64,000 bases of DNA from contig CAHIKZ030005497.1 in assembly GCA_903632075.3 (NCBI GenBank), positions 1,500,001-1,564,000 on the forward strand, given 5' to 3'. This document shows positions 31,987 to 42,599 of this stretch, in pieces (positions within the stretch are counted from its first letter, which is position 1; each line of letters starts with the position of its first letter). A program made the position numbers and the translations under genes. The notes under the pieces were generated by a model, which saw only the letters and a program-made list of their open reading frames with translations, made no database searches and had not been told where the DNA came from. Source of the DNA: Acanthosepion pharaonis (Eukaryota; Mollusca; Cephalopoda; Sepiida; Sepiidae).

Positions 31987-33395
31987 GTGTTCGTGTGTGT
32001 AAAATTTAAATGCAAATAAGATATCTAAAAGACGAAAGGAAAATGTTTCAATACCGACACGTTTGAGAGATTTTATCAAGGCAAATATAAAGATTTTATT
32101 TTGAAACATCCATTTATAAACAGAAGTAAAATTGATGAAAAATAAGGTTTTCTAAATCCTTACACAAGTATTCCACAACATATTGAGTGTGAAACTATCG
32201 TTTGTTGACAAAATGTTCATTTATACTCTGGATTATTTTGAAACTTCTCCTTATTTAAAGGAAATACTGCTTTCCAAAGGTCAGAAAGAAAACGATTAAC
32301 AAAAGACCTATTATTTACAATTAATAAATGCATAAATAATTTATCCAATTAAAATAAAATAAAATAATAAGAAATGATTACATTAGAAAAATAAATATAC
32401 TCCCGAAAAAGGTCGCCGAAAATCAAATGGGAATTCGAACTCCACTCGCCGTTTTTAATTATTACAACGGAAACCGGTAAGCTATTTACACATAATTCAT
32501 TAGAGAATCAAGTCTATATATAATCCATTCATAAACGGACACTGTGTCAATCGGTAAGACGACTGACAGCACAATATATCATAAATGTAATCCGTTTGGT
32601 CTACTAAGTAATAGACAATTATTTACTAGTCTCATATAAAATTATAAGATTCCTTTTATCCAGTTACTTAGATAAAACAAAAAGAAACATTGTTTTTAGC
32701 CCCTAAATTATGACTTAGGTTTTAGCTAGATGATGATATTGGTGGAAAAATTCGTATATGGTAGAAAAAATACAAAGAGACATTAACGCAAATTCAGAAT
32801 GATAAACACATGACTATCATCTATTTTCGAAACGTCTCCTTTTTCAGTCGGAGACAAGTTTTGTCTATTAAGCCGTACGTGTTCAGACAGAAGGTACCTT
32901 TCTTAGAATATTTGCAGTGTTATGCATCGAAGAATACTAAAGCATCTGCATAGTCGCGATTTTTTCAAGGTAGGGTATTAATTTCAGTGTTTTAGAAACC
33001 AACGCCCCAGTGATAACTCGGACACTATCGCCTTAAACGTCCCACGCACTGGAAACATTAATCGGTGTACTTATTTACATTATACATTTAATTAACCTTG
33101 ATATTATGTTCACCAAGAATAGTTACATCAACGGGGGATGCATTTTCTTATTTCTTCGTCTCATTTGGTGGCCTCACGGACGTTGTCAGTTTTGTTGTTG
33201 TAATCCCCCCAAAAGTTTTTGATTCGGACGTTCTCGTCAATGTCTGGCTTTTGCCGGGAGCATTTCTTGTCTTTTCCAAGTTCATACTCTCTACATAAGC
33301 ACAAATGCATATGAGGAGGCTACCATATCATGTCAGCGTTTGTATTCTTGGACCTTTTACAGGATGAACATCATTATCAAGTAAACACGACTATT
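31985..33395. other. No gene recognised
   Basis: A/T-rich sequence. At about 32,425-32,445 GGGAATTCGAACTCCACTC looks like an isolated B-box, but no A-box or tail of a known SINE accompanies it. A 66-codon plus-strand frame at 33,098-33,298 is not recognised. Confidence 0.4.
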
Positions 33396-34376
33396 GAACG
33401 AAAGCTAAAACAAAGGACTAAGCATCAAATGTAAGAAGACAGAATATATTTTATCAGTAAACATACAAATTAAAAACTGGAGATTCCAAAATCAACAGTT
33501 TAAATGTTTAGGAAGTTTTATTTTTTTTTTTTTAACAGAGGACAGAAAGTGCTGCAGCGAAATACGAAGGTGCATAAGGAATTATGTCTTCCAAAATCTA
33601 ATCAAAATATTCGATCGTACCACAGTAGAATAGCCTGACGGAGCCCAAACTTCTCCAGGCAGGTTTTGAATAGAGAGCTTCCTTCTGCTAGAACAGTTGC
33701 CACCCAATGCTATAAAAACCCTATTCTGCTATTAAACTAGAGATGAAGAGAATTCATACCTTTCCCAATGGATCCAACTGGAAATCGAACTTGACCCCCT
33801 GATTCCTCAATCTGAGCAGCTACCTCACCATGCCTCGTTATCAAAATATTAAGAAACAGAATAAATTCCTTAGAAATAAAGAGAAACATACTGAATTGTT
33901 AAGTAACGCCAGTCTTTCTATACGACACAAAATGCTGGAAAATCCCCTCACAGATGAAGAAGAGACTTGATTCAACAGATATGTGGTTTTAATGAAGGAG
34001 GATGAGACTACAATGGACTAAACATGTGCGCAATGACCAAGTTTTAGAGAAAATTGAAACAAAACGGAAACTTATACTTATCATCAGAAAGTGGGAGTTG
34101 AAATTTCTATGGCACATTATAAGGAAGGAGTGAATGGAAAATTTGACACTCACAAGACATATCTAAATCAATTGGGTTAGTGAAAATGAGCACAAAAACT
34201 TCTTAATTAAAATGGATAGATTGACGACAAAATAGGTTTTAGGGGAGACAGAAAATATACAAAATTTACTAAGTATTACAAAGGACAGAGTGTTGTGGAG
34301 AGCGATGATCGCTAGTGGCACAAAGAAGAAGAAGAAGAAGAAGAAGAAGAAGAAGAAGAAGAAGAAGAAGAAGAAA
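33396..34376 (+). mobile_element. RTE-type LINE relic with nested SINE and (GAA)n tail
   Basis: Blocks in order: LSIKCKKTEYILSVN (about 33,420), FKCLGSFI (about 33,500), CLPKSNQN before the SINE, and after it ILRNRINSLEIKRN, LNC-VTPVFLYDTKCWKIPS, QMKKRLDSTDMWF, RLQWTKHVRNDQVLEKI, LILIIRKWELKFLWHIIRK, RVLWRAMIASGT, then (GAA)n. It matches the relic at 23,795 and the consensus order GLxINxKKTE, FKYLGS, LRNRKISLEIKK, LLYGxECWxISxxMKKRLxxxEMWF, WxEHVxNEEVL, LxFLGHIxRKE, WRAMI. Stops are numerous. A 228-bp SINE sits at 33,612-33,839. Confidence 0.85.
33601..33850 (-). mobile_element. Different tRNA-derived SINE nested in LINE, 11-bp target duplication
   Basis: The insert 33,612-33,839 is flanked by direct repeats ATCAAAATATT (33,601-33,611 and 33,840-33,850). 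Joining the flanks restores the LINE frame from FQNLIKI to LRNR. On the minus strand the insert starts with a tRNA-like part: A-box-like ATGGTGAGGTAGCTG, B-box-like AAGTTCGATTTCCAG. It then carries a body unrelated to the CTGATGA SINE (GCAGAAGGAAGCTC, GGAGAAGTTTGGGCTCC). The head, size and duplication length fit LINE-driven retroposition. Confidence 0.85.
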
Positions 34377-35085
34377 GAAAGAAAGAATAAATGTGATGAT
34401 CCTAGAAGAATGAAGAAATGAGAAAAAATATTCATAGAGAAAGAAATGAGAAATAAAAAGAAAATTAGAAAAGAAAAATATTAAATAAAATTTAGATTGG
34501 GTAAACTAAAAAAAATGATCAAAATGTGATCAAGAAAGGAAAGAGAAAATCATGAGCGAATAAGTGAACGAAAATTGAGAGAAAAAAAGAAAGTGTTAAA
34601 ACCACAAACACTTGAATAATGAAAGAAATATTAGAATAAAATATCTGAGAAAAACAAAGATGAAAAGATGAAACAATTTTGGTGAACAAACAGCGAATGA
34701 ATACAGACGGGAATTAAATAGAAAATTCAAAAATATAACCAAGAATTGTGACAAATATACAAATAAATTTCATTGAAAAACATGTCAAAGCTAAAAAAAA
34801 AATGTTTGTTTTGTTATCTAATGAAGCAATTGTTGAATTTTAAAGGAACCGTAAAAATGGGATTTTTTAAACAAAAATATCCGGTTATGGATTCTCTGAA
34901 AAGAATAATTCTAAAAAGGAATCATGGTGAAGAGCGAGTCTTTATTTAGACTTTTTTTTAAAAAAATAAACAGTGTTGCTGCCTTTATTTTCTGATGCAA
35001 TTTTTAAATATGAAAATAAGTATTGAATAAAAAAAACATTATTTCTCTTGAAAACAGGTGTAGCGTGATTCTTCTGCCTCCATCA
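34377..35085. other. A-rich stretch, no gene recognised
   Basis: GAAAGAAA-type purine-rich sequence grading into ordinary A/T-rich DNA. No motif. Confidence 0.45.
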
Positions 35086-35089
35086 ATTG

Positions 35090-35640
35090 TATTCATTTGC
35101 GATTGCAATGTTGATGATCTTGTCACTTACGTCACATCTGGGCTGCAGCTGCCGAACACTCACTTTCCAGCTTCAACAGATTTTTAAAGGAGCCTTGCGT
35201 GTAATTAATTTGTTTTCACCCTTGAGCTCTTTTCCTACAGGTGAATCGTTGCTCGTCCTCTCGGTACTCCATCTCTAATCTCATGTCAGACGTTCGGCGG
35301 ATCTAGATACATTGTTTCCACCAATCAGAAACAGCCATGACCCGCCAGACCACGTACACCAAGTCGACAAACCCTCATTCACTTCAGAGTACATTGGTAA
35401 AAAGAAAGTTCCACTCAGACAGCTTCGTCCGAAGATGTTGCATTTTGGAACATACTCACGATGGGATGCACCTCTAGTTACGACCATTTTAACCGCTTCA
35501 AGTCTAGGGTCAGCCGAAATATGTATCCTATATATTCCCATAATATCCACCTCGTGCTCTCTCCTTGTCCATCCTTACTACAACCTAACTTAGTAACCCT
35601 CTACTTTGAGTAGCTCTTGAGCCTTGTATTTGGTCAATGA
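35090..35640 (+). mobile_element. Probable jockey-like LINE C-terminal relic
   Basis: Frames 35,087-35,278 and 35,312-35,593 read FKGALRVINLFSPLSS, then PPDHVHQVDKPSFTS and RWDAPLVTTILTASSLGS. Position-wise these recall the RAxRLINxPxxT, TRxAxxxHPF and LWNSLPxxVFP blocks, but residues are poorly kept. The 3' end TAGCTCTTGAGCCTTG, TTGGTCAATGATAGTAAAAT resembles the 3' ends of other jockey-like copies (44,890-44,940). Moderate confidence only. Confidence 0.45.
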
Positions 35641-36148
35641 TAGTAAAATAAATTTGCTTTTCTACACATGAAAATTAAATGAATGCACTTGATCTTACCG
35701 TTATTTTAATTACAGGTATACTTTCTTCCCGGTTTTCCCGTTTTTATTATGTTAATTATTTATAACTTTTCTTCTTTCTCTACCTCTTCCTCCTCCTTGT
35801 TGTATTTGTTATTGTTGTTGTTGTTGTTCTTCTTCTTCTTCTTATTATTATTATTATTATTATTTTAATAAAATTCTATTTTACCCTATTTTAAAATTAT
35901 GTTCACCCTGAATATGATCCAAGAGCCACTCGCGGTAGAAGGCTACAGAATAGGAGGCAAACTTATGTGAATAATTGGGAAAGATAACGTTTAACCCTAA
36001 CACTTGAATAGCTTACAATTGTAGTGATTGGTGAATTATCCTCTTGGGATTTGGTTCCTCAAAACAGTAATTTGTGAGAAAAAGCAGCTTTAGTCGAATT
36101 TACATCTCCCTAATGGAATATGAATGGAATGAGGTTAGTTCGTTACAT
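35641..36148. other. No gene; (GTT)n(TTC)n(TTA)n at 35,814-35,866
   Basis: A trinucleotide tract drifts from GTT through TTC to TTA. The rest is unrecognised. Confidence 0.5.
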
Positions 36149-36192
36149 AAGACCCGATATGCTACACAAATGCGTAGCATATCGGGTCTTAG
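36149..36192. repeat. Perfect 18-bp inverted repeat, 8-nt loop
   Basis: TAAGACCCGATATGCTAC and its exact reverse complement flank ACAAATGC. There is no downstream T run and no neighbouring gene, so a bacterial-type terminator reading does not apply. Confidence 0.95.
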
Positions 36193-36239
36193 CTGTGAAT
36201 GTTATAACTAGTGGAACTAAGGAATTTAGTTCGTCTGAA

Positions 36240-36830
36240 CACTTTCCATGGTAATAGCGAAAGGCTTACAGCGTTTTATCTATAGGAAAGCGATTGTTCT
36301 ACTATCCGCTTCCAGATATACCCTTCCCAGATATTTAAATTGTTGAACTTCGTTTTGGCATCTCCAATTTAAAATGCACGTTTGGGGCTTATGTTTTTAC
36401 CGACAACCATATCTTCTGCCTTCTTACAATTGATGTTTAGTCCCTAGTTCTCGCTTTCCTTTAATACCGTCTTTGGCAGTTTTTGTAGTTTCCCTTCTGC
36501 GTCTGCTACTAAAACTGTGTCATCTGCAAACCTTGTGTTATTAAGATTATGGCAGCCAATAATTAATCCTCGTAGGAGTTATAATTATCTCATGATCGCT
36601 TCAATGTATAGGTTGAATGCCAGGGGAGAAGACACATCTATGTCTTAACCTCTTTCTATTTTTGTATATTCACTGAATTCGTCTTCTCTCTGTAGGTTTT
36701 TTCGCAGTATGAGTTTTGGATTATTCTATTATCATTCGCGAATATGGCAAGCTTACCTAACATTTGTTTCCTTACTAGATACCTTCGTTTTGTTTTTGGA
36801 TATTCGTCCGTTCTCATTCAACGTCCACCG
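36240..36830 (-). mobile_element. RTE-type LINE RT relic with intact FADD
   Basis: The minus strand reads LPWHSTYTLKRS (shifted), then HNLNNTRFADDTVLVADAEG (about 36,560-36,500), KLQKLPKTVLKESEN, LNINCKKAEDMVVGKN and WEGYIWKRIVEQ. This is the RT active-site region of the family at 15,270/23,795/33,396: NIRYADDTVLIADSExKLQ, LLxxVxxESExxGLxINxKKTExMVVSK. Both catalytic Asp of FADD are kept here, but stops and frameshifts lie on either side. It ends about 35 bp from the inverted repeat at 36,149. Confidence 0.8.
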
Positions 36831-37290
36831 TACGTAAAAGTTATAATAATTTATAAATAAAAAAATTATTCTATCATTATTTGACACCTTGATTCAGCAT
36901 AACCTTTCTTCGTATGCGCAACCACTCTCCGTATTTATTTTGCACGCAATTTTTATTTTCATTTAAAATCACAATTCTTTATGGGCCTTTCTTATAAGTC
37001 ACTGTTAAAGGACGTTAGGGAAACCGAACTATGTAATATTTCAAATACGTCACAGTACGCGTGCTAGAAAAAAAAGACATATGAGCAAAGTACTGTGCCC
37101 AGCTTACGTTTTCATTACGGATTAATATCAATTGAAATTTCGGCGAAAAGCGAAATTAAAGATAAACCTTTAATAAAAAATTGTTTTTTTTAATCTTTTC
37201 ACTCTGTTCGATATTTAAATTTAACTTTAAATAATTTATTTAATTTTAAATCGGGTTTAATTACAGTAGTTAACTACTTGTTACTCCAGG
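36831..37290. other. No gene recognised
   Basis: A/T-rich; no supported feature. Confidence 0.4.
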
Positions 37291-37370
37291 TTGTTTATGA
37301 TTCGCCGAAATCGAAAAACGGACAGACAGACACACGTACACTGTGCTTTATTTGTATAGATTTTATCATT
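37291..37370 (+). repeat. (CA)n-bearing dispersed repeat, short 3' fragment
   Basis: GATTCGCCGAAATCGAAAAA, CGGACAGACAGACACACG and TGTGCTTTATTTGTATAGA match in order the GAAATCGG...(CA)n...TTTTATA layout of the copies at 38,690, 38,970 and 40,390. Confidence 0.5.
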
Positions 37371-37985
37371 CTTACATGTGTTTTCTTTCTTTATATTCTC
37401 ATATCAGTATTTTTTCTGTTTACACATACCAATTTGTCACTTCATACAATAATTGGTGGATAAGGAGATACATATTATCCACAGACATTTTAGACTAAAT
37501 ATCATCGTATCTAATCACATCCGCCTTCTCCCAATCGATGTTCAACCGCATATCGAACATACCACAAGCGGGATTTGAATCAAATATGGAGGTAAGGAGA
37601 AGATCATTAGTCAGCAAATTCAACATACTTTCTTTCGTTTTTTTTGTTTTTTTTTACATTATGCGTTTTCATCAATTGTATTTCCTTTTATATTCTGATT
37701 TCTTACAGTTTTCTATAATTTATTTTTCATTGCATTGAATTATTCTTTTTTTGCTACATTTCCTTAATTATAATTTCGATGGTTTATTTTTTTTATTAAC
37801 TTGTAAACTTATTGCCTTTTTTTTTTGCTGTCATCTTCAAGATTTCTCTTTCGTTTTCTCTAATTTCTTTTACACATTTTATCAGTTGTTGCTTAATCGG
37901 GCTGAAGCCCAGTTAAATTTAGCGCATACATAAATATTTTATTACATGTATATTGTTTCTATTTTTTCACAAATGAAAAAACTAA
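37371..37985. other. T-rich stretch, no gene recognised
   Basis: Pyrimidine-rich low-complexity frames at 37,278-37,933 have no homology that I can name. GCGGGATTTGAATCAA at about 37,568 looks like an isolated B-box. Confidence 0.4.
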
Positions 37986-37999
37986 ACACACACACACAG

Positions 38000-38033
<34 letters not shown>

Positions 38034-38114
38034 TCTGAAGAATTTATGGAATTATATTTAATCTGACATATTATTGCATAAATTCTGAGCAAATAATTTT
38101 AATTGATCTTCAGG

Positions 38115-38166
<52 letters not shown>

Positions 38167-38309
38167 CTGTGTCTGTGTGTCTGTGTGTGTTCTGATGAAC
38201 TTATATTTAATAAGACATTTTTATTATTTCATAAATTATTATCGTGTGTACTATTTACTAGTAATAAACCAAATATACTTAGTAAAGAATATTCGTTGGT
38301 CTTCAGCGA

Positions 38310-38362
<53 letters not shown>
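37986..38362. repeat. Tandem pair of microsatellite-flanked units
   Basis: Two units each consist of a CA/GT tract with embedded CTGTGTCTG variants, a 90-130 bp A/T-rich unit beginning TTCTGAAGAATTTATGG / TTCTGATGAACTTATAT and ending near CTTCAGG / CTTCAGC, then a (TA)n tract (38,117-38,152; 38,313-38,362). Confidence 0.75.
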
Positions 38363-38363
<1 letters not shown>

Positions 38364-38785
38364 GAGCAGTAGAGCCCGGCGTTGGCCGGGGATGTAACAG
38401 TAAGAGATAGATCAAGTATCGACCATCATAAAGACTGAAAAATAAAACTGACAAAGATTATTGTTTAAGGTTGACGGACACGCATGTCTTAATTAGTTTT
38501 TTTTTGGTTTTTTTACGAGTTGGTCAAACACAAACTCAAACAAAAACATTGTTTTCAATCGTTATGAGTCTATCGATTGAATAGTATTTTATTATAAACA
38601 ATTGTCTTGTAAATGGAATTTTTAAAGCATTCTGAATGTAAAAATAAAGGAAAAAGTGTGCAAGACAATAAGAAACACTACCTGCCAAAAAAGTGAAGTT
38701 TTGTTGAAATCGGTTTAAAAATGTAGGAAAATCCGATCCCATATATAAACGAACACACACACACACACACACACAAACACACACA

Positions 38786-38820
<35 letters not shown>

Positions 38821-38840
38821 CCTGGGTTTTATAAGTATAA
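38363..38840 (+). repeat. (CA)n-bearing dispersed element, apparently full-length copy
   Basis: The unit starts after (TA)n with GAGCAGTAGAGCCCGGCGTT, GGCCGGGGATG and ends with GTGAAGTTTTGTTGAAATCG, GTAGGAAAATCCGATCCC, AAACGAACACACAC, a long CA tract (38,753-38,820) and CTGGGTTTTATAAG. Several invertebrate genomes carry non-autonomous repeats with a GCCCGGCGTTG head and an AAATCGGTT...CA-rich...TTTTATA tail. I infer a SINE-like or LINE-3'-derived repeat. No coding capacity. Related 3' ends follow at 38,970-39,080 and 40,390-40,505. Confidence 0.65.
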
Positions 38841-39080
38841 CTCGATATGAGTTGTCTCCCTTTCATTCTTGTGACAGAATCGTGTTTTATCGTGTTTTCA
38901 AATTGATTTCGTGCAAAAACAATTGTTTTTCCAATTTTTGACGCTGTTAGAACCACCACAAGGTAATTTTACGCAGTCCTGTGAAGTTTTGTTGAAATCG
39001 GTTGTAGGAAATCCGATCCAATATATAAACGTACAGACACACACACACACACACACACAATCTGCGTTTTATAATAAGTA

Positions 39081-39145
<65 letters not shown>
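38841..39145 (+). repeat. (CA)n-bearing dispersed element, second copy, plus (TA)n(TG)n
   Basis: CCTGTGAAGTTTTGTTGAAA, GTAGGAAATCCGATCCAA, AAACGTACAGACACACAC and CTGCGTTTTATAATAAG repeat the tail of the preceding copy about 280 bp downstream. TA and TG tracts follow. Confidence 0.75.
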
Positions 39146-40100
39146 TCACTCTCTCTATATTGAATACTGGTGTTAATAAAGTTTATCAGATGTGCTTCAT
39201 CCATTCTGGATACAAAGAGCGTCGCGATTAAGCCCGGGTCTATTTTACCTTTTAAATTCACTTTTCCTCGTCCAGATATCAGAAAGTACATAACTGATCA
39301 GTTACTTATTCCAAACGCAAACAAATTAATTTCTAACTAAATAATAAATAATAAATCAATAATGGAATTTTATTTATTAATCCAACAGTTTTTATTATTT
39401 TAAACGTTATTTTTAGTGGGTAACCATATTTAAGTAGACGATACGCTTATTTTAAAATAGAATTTTATATCGTTTATCGGACTGAGCATTCGAGAAATTC
39501 TATCAGACATTTATTAGGGCTCATTTTTTTTCATATGATTCATATTTAGATATGACCAGGTAGTTTAATTGATTGATCTTTGTTTATAGCTTATCAACCA
39601 TTAGCAGGTTATTTGAAGCAGGAAAATATTTTTAGATTGATAATAATAAGTTACTTTCCCAAAGGTACTTCTGCGTATGTGAATATGTTGAACTTGATTA
39701 GAAATCGAACTCGGCAGTTCGATTTCAATTTCCGTGCCTTTATACCTTTCACCACTCCCAAATTTCAAGCACTTTGTATTTTTAAGCAGCCAACCATCGA
39801 AGTATTGACCTTCCTTGCCTTTTAAGGAGTGCCCTTTGCCGTGCTGATGTTGCTACATGCCTTCCTTCTTGCCTATCTCACACTGCGAATTTTTTCTAAG
39901 CTCTATACTAAACATTAAATCTGTTACGAAAAAAGAACTAAACAAAATGAACACAAAACGATCAGCTTTAAAAAAAGGACTCGTAACTGGAAAAACCGAA
40001 TGAAAAAAGAATGTTAACAACAAATAATTTTCACACCTAACCCAGTTCTGCGGAATCAGAATCAACGTTGGGTTTAATCAAGCGAATGAGCCAATTGGAG
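39146..40100. other. No gene recognised
   Basis: A/T-rich sequence; frames at 39,580-39,825 and 39,853-40,065 are not recognised. Confidence 0.4.
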
Positions 40101-40437
40101 TAAAGTGCCATGCAGATTTAAATTTTTCTCACTTGTGACAAATGCAGCTATCGATTTTTTGCATGCTAACATGCTAATTAACATTCGTGTCAGTCAGCTG
40201 TTGGCTCTCACGCCGGCCAATAGAATCTTCCTGCCTATTCGTGGCAGGCTCTCACTCTGGCCAGTAGAAAATGGCCGCAAACTACATGAAAACTGCGGTA
40301 GAAGCATGAAAAATCCATTATTTCCACTATCGATGGGAGGTGGGAAATGCACCGTCGGTCTTGACCTTGCCGCTAACATGGAGCATGTGCATGTAAATTT
40401 TGGTGCAAATCTGTCGAAAATTGCGGCCGTGCATTCG

Positions 40438-40481
<44 letters not shown>

Positions 40482-40505
40482 CCTGCCTTTTATAGATAGA
40501 GATAC
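40101..40505 (+). repeat. Dispersed element with internal duplication and (CA)n tail
   Basis: A GC-richer unit contains a short duplication (GGCTCTCACGCCGGCCAAT, then GGCTCTCACTCTGGCCAGT) and ends TTTTGGTGCAAATCTGTCGA, then (CA)n and CTGCCTTTTATAGATAGA. The tail layout matches the elements at 38.7 and 39.0 kb. The 154-codon open frame through it includes the CA repeat as His-Thr repeats and is not a gene. Confidence 0.55.
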
Positions 40506-41110
40506 ATACACTGGCGTGAAGAAGTTTCATCCAATTGCAGAGAATGATTCTACACCTTTATTTTACTAAAAAGAAATAGATTGTTTAGCTGTGCGATTTT
40601 ATCGGTAAATTCTTTGAAACTTGAATATTTAGAAATTCGCTGTTCCGTTTTCGTAGGTGCCGGGTAACAGAATCTACATCGCTTGCAACTGAAAACAAAA
40701 GGCTTCTTTTGAAGGTTTTTTCATAAAATTTAACTGAAACTTTAGAGTCATACTGATTATTACGTAAGCCTTCACTTGCTAATGAAAAAAATAGAACATT
40801 AACTTCACTTCAGTCAACTCCTATTTGTTATAACATGCACACCCACACTCACGCCTTACACACAAAAATGCACAAATATTGTTTTCCGATAAACTTCATT
40901 CTATTTTGTTATATATCAGTAGTGACATTTAATTGTAGACCTCTGCATTTAAAATGACTTCTGATGTGGCAAGCAATTGTAGAATTGATATATATCTTTT
41001 TTTTTTTAGGTTTTCAGAATCGGCATATATTTATTTGCTGAGTGTAACTTTGAAGTTTGTCTTTTTACAAGGAAACTGAAAAAAAACACTTGAATGACAA
41101 GAAGAATGTG
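40506..41110. other. No gene recognised
   Basis: A/T-rich sequence without supported features. Confidence 0.4.
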
Positions 41111-41545
41111 TGCAATTTATCGAAAAGGTAGTGTGAATAATTAAACGTTAAAAGTCATTTGCGAAATTGCACAATGCTCCACGGTCGATTAGACTAGACG
41201 TGTTTGATAACAATCAAATTAAGATTTTAGCTTCGATTAATCAACGCGAAACAACGTGGGAGATAGTCACCATTCTAAAAATATCTCAATCAACTTTTGA
41301 ACAACAAAAAAAAAAAACAACAACTTTTGAACCTGATTGTTTGGTTTTCTCTAAGTTCAACGAGCAAAAACAAATTGATGGGCCGTATCACCGTATGCGA
41401 TTCGCCACTTAAGCTGAACGAAAATGTTCCAGTTCGTGACAACCGATAAAAATGGATAACGTGACCATAACAGACCGTCAAGCAAACAAAATGAACCACT
41501 ACGGACCGTGTCGGTGATGCTGCGTATATATAAGGCCTGATAAAG
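41111..41545 (+). mobile_element. mariner transposase relic (irritans-like)
   Basis: The frame 41,167-41,412 reads NAPRSIRLDVFDNNQIKILA, SINQRETTWEIVTILKISQS and FSKFNEQKQIDG, with AERKCSS, KMDN and KQNEPLRTV-like blocks after frameshifts. Family equivalents are DAPRSGRPxxxDxDQIKxxIE, NQRxTTREIAExLxISxSTV, PHELNEKNxxDR and KRSWxKxNEPxxTxxK. The helix-turn-helix region is recognisable. The catalytic acidic motifs are lost by the break near 41,450. No inverted repeats located. Confidence 0.75.
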
Positions 41546-41870
41546 GACGTTGCATTTCTTTTCTGCTCCTTGTCCTTCAAAGACGTGGGAAAACATATGG
41601 TCCCGCGCATGATCCTGTCTTTTATTGCTGTAATATCTTTTAGTCCTCTACCACCTTTCTTGCGTCTCAGCCATCCATTCCCAGAAACTCGTTAGGGAAT
41701 TCATTCTCTGTTTTCCTCTGCCTTCAATATGCCCTTCGAGTGACTTTTTTTCTAATTATTTTATCCCAAACAAGGTAGCAAATCCACGAAGGCACATTGG
41801 GTTATTGAGTGTAAAGTCATCAATGCTCTCTTTGCCCATTATATATCCCAGTTGCTATTGTAAGTATAAG
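41540..41870 (-). mobile_element. RTE-type LINE C-terminal relic
   Basis: On the minus strand SLEGHIEGRGKQRMNSLTSF is followed by WEWMAETQERW and, shifted, RGLKDITAIKDRIMRGTICF. This recalls the xLEGxIEGKRGRGRxRxxxLxSLxxWM...xxDRxxWRxMI block of RTE-type LINEs. The fragment abuts or slightly overlaps the mariner relic, implying one inserted into the other's flank. Confidence 0.5.
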
Positions 41871-41926
41871 GCTCCTTTTAGTTGCTAGTTTCCTTAAAAG
41901 TTCCGCATTGCACATGTGTTTGGTCT

Positions 41927-42408
41927 ATAGTATCATTCTTACCATTCGTTTGTATAACCATACTATTCACGTCATGCCATTCATGCCCATAGTATCATTC
42001 TTACCATTCGTTTGTAGAACCATACCATTCACATCATACCATTCACGTCCATAGTATCATTCTTACTGTTCGTTTGTAGGACCATACCATTCACATCATA
42101 CCATTCACGTCCATAGTATCATTCTTACTGTTCGTTTGTAGAACCATACCATTCACATCATACCATTCACGTCCATAGTATCATTCTTACCATTCGTTTG
42201 TAGAACCATACCATTCACATCATACCATTCACGTCCATAGTATCATTCTTACTGTTCGTTTGTAGGACCATACCATTCACATCATACAATTCACGTTCAT
42301 AGTATCATTCTTACCATTCGTTTGTAGAATCATACCATTCACGCCATACCATTCACGTCCATAATACCATTCTTACCATACTTTGTAGAACCATACCATC
42401 CACGTTCT
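41927..42408. repeat. Minisatellite: 62-bp unit, seven copies plus a partial eighth
   Basis: Units start at 41,927, 41,989, 42,051, 42,113, 42,175, 42,237, 42,299 and (partial) 42,361. Each carries ATAGTATCATTCTTACCATT, CGTTTGTAGAACC, then ATACCATTCACATC and ATACCATTCACGTCC, an internal near-duplication. Two sequence types alternate (TTACCATTC and TTACTGTTC), indicating duplication in blocks. Confidence 0.98.
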
Positions 42409-42599
42409 CTGTTTTCTTCATGTGAATCGGTTGTCTGGCATACACGGCCGTTCAGAACATTAGATGTTACTTAGCAGTTAGATCACAGCTCTTGTTTTTG
42501 TTTCTAAATAGTTTTCCCATTTCTTAATAATTTGTTAATTTTCTAGAATACAACATTCTGTATTCGAATGCGTGTTCGGATTTCTGTGCTACATAACTA
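42409..42599. other. Short unique spacer
   Basis: No feature recognised between the minisatellite and the next LINE relic. Confidence 0.4.

Noticed and set aside
32410..32600. tRNA gene
   Set aside because: GAATTCGAACTCC resembles a B-box, but no A-box at the right spacing and no acceptor stem pairing.
36149..36192. Rho-independent terminator
   Set aside because: There is no T run after the hairpin and no bacterial gene; the genome is clearly animal.
37520..37600. tRNA gene or SINE
   Set aside because: Only a B-box-like GGATTTGAATCAA is visible; no cloverleaf and no recurring tail.
40105..40569. 154-codon open frame with His-Thr repeats
   Set aside because: It runs through a dispersed repeat and its CA tract; not protein-like apart from low complexity.
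41927..42408. CRISPR array
   Set aside because: The 62-bp units are directly tandem with no unique spacers; this is a minisatellite in an animal genome.
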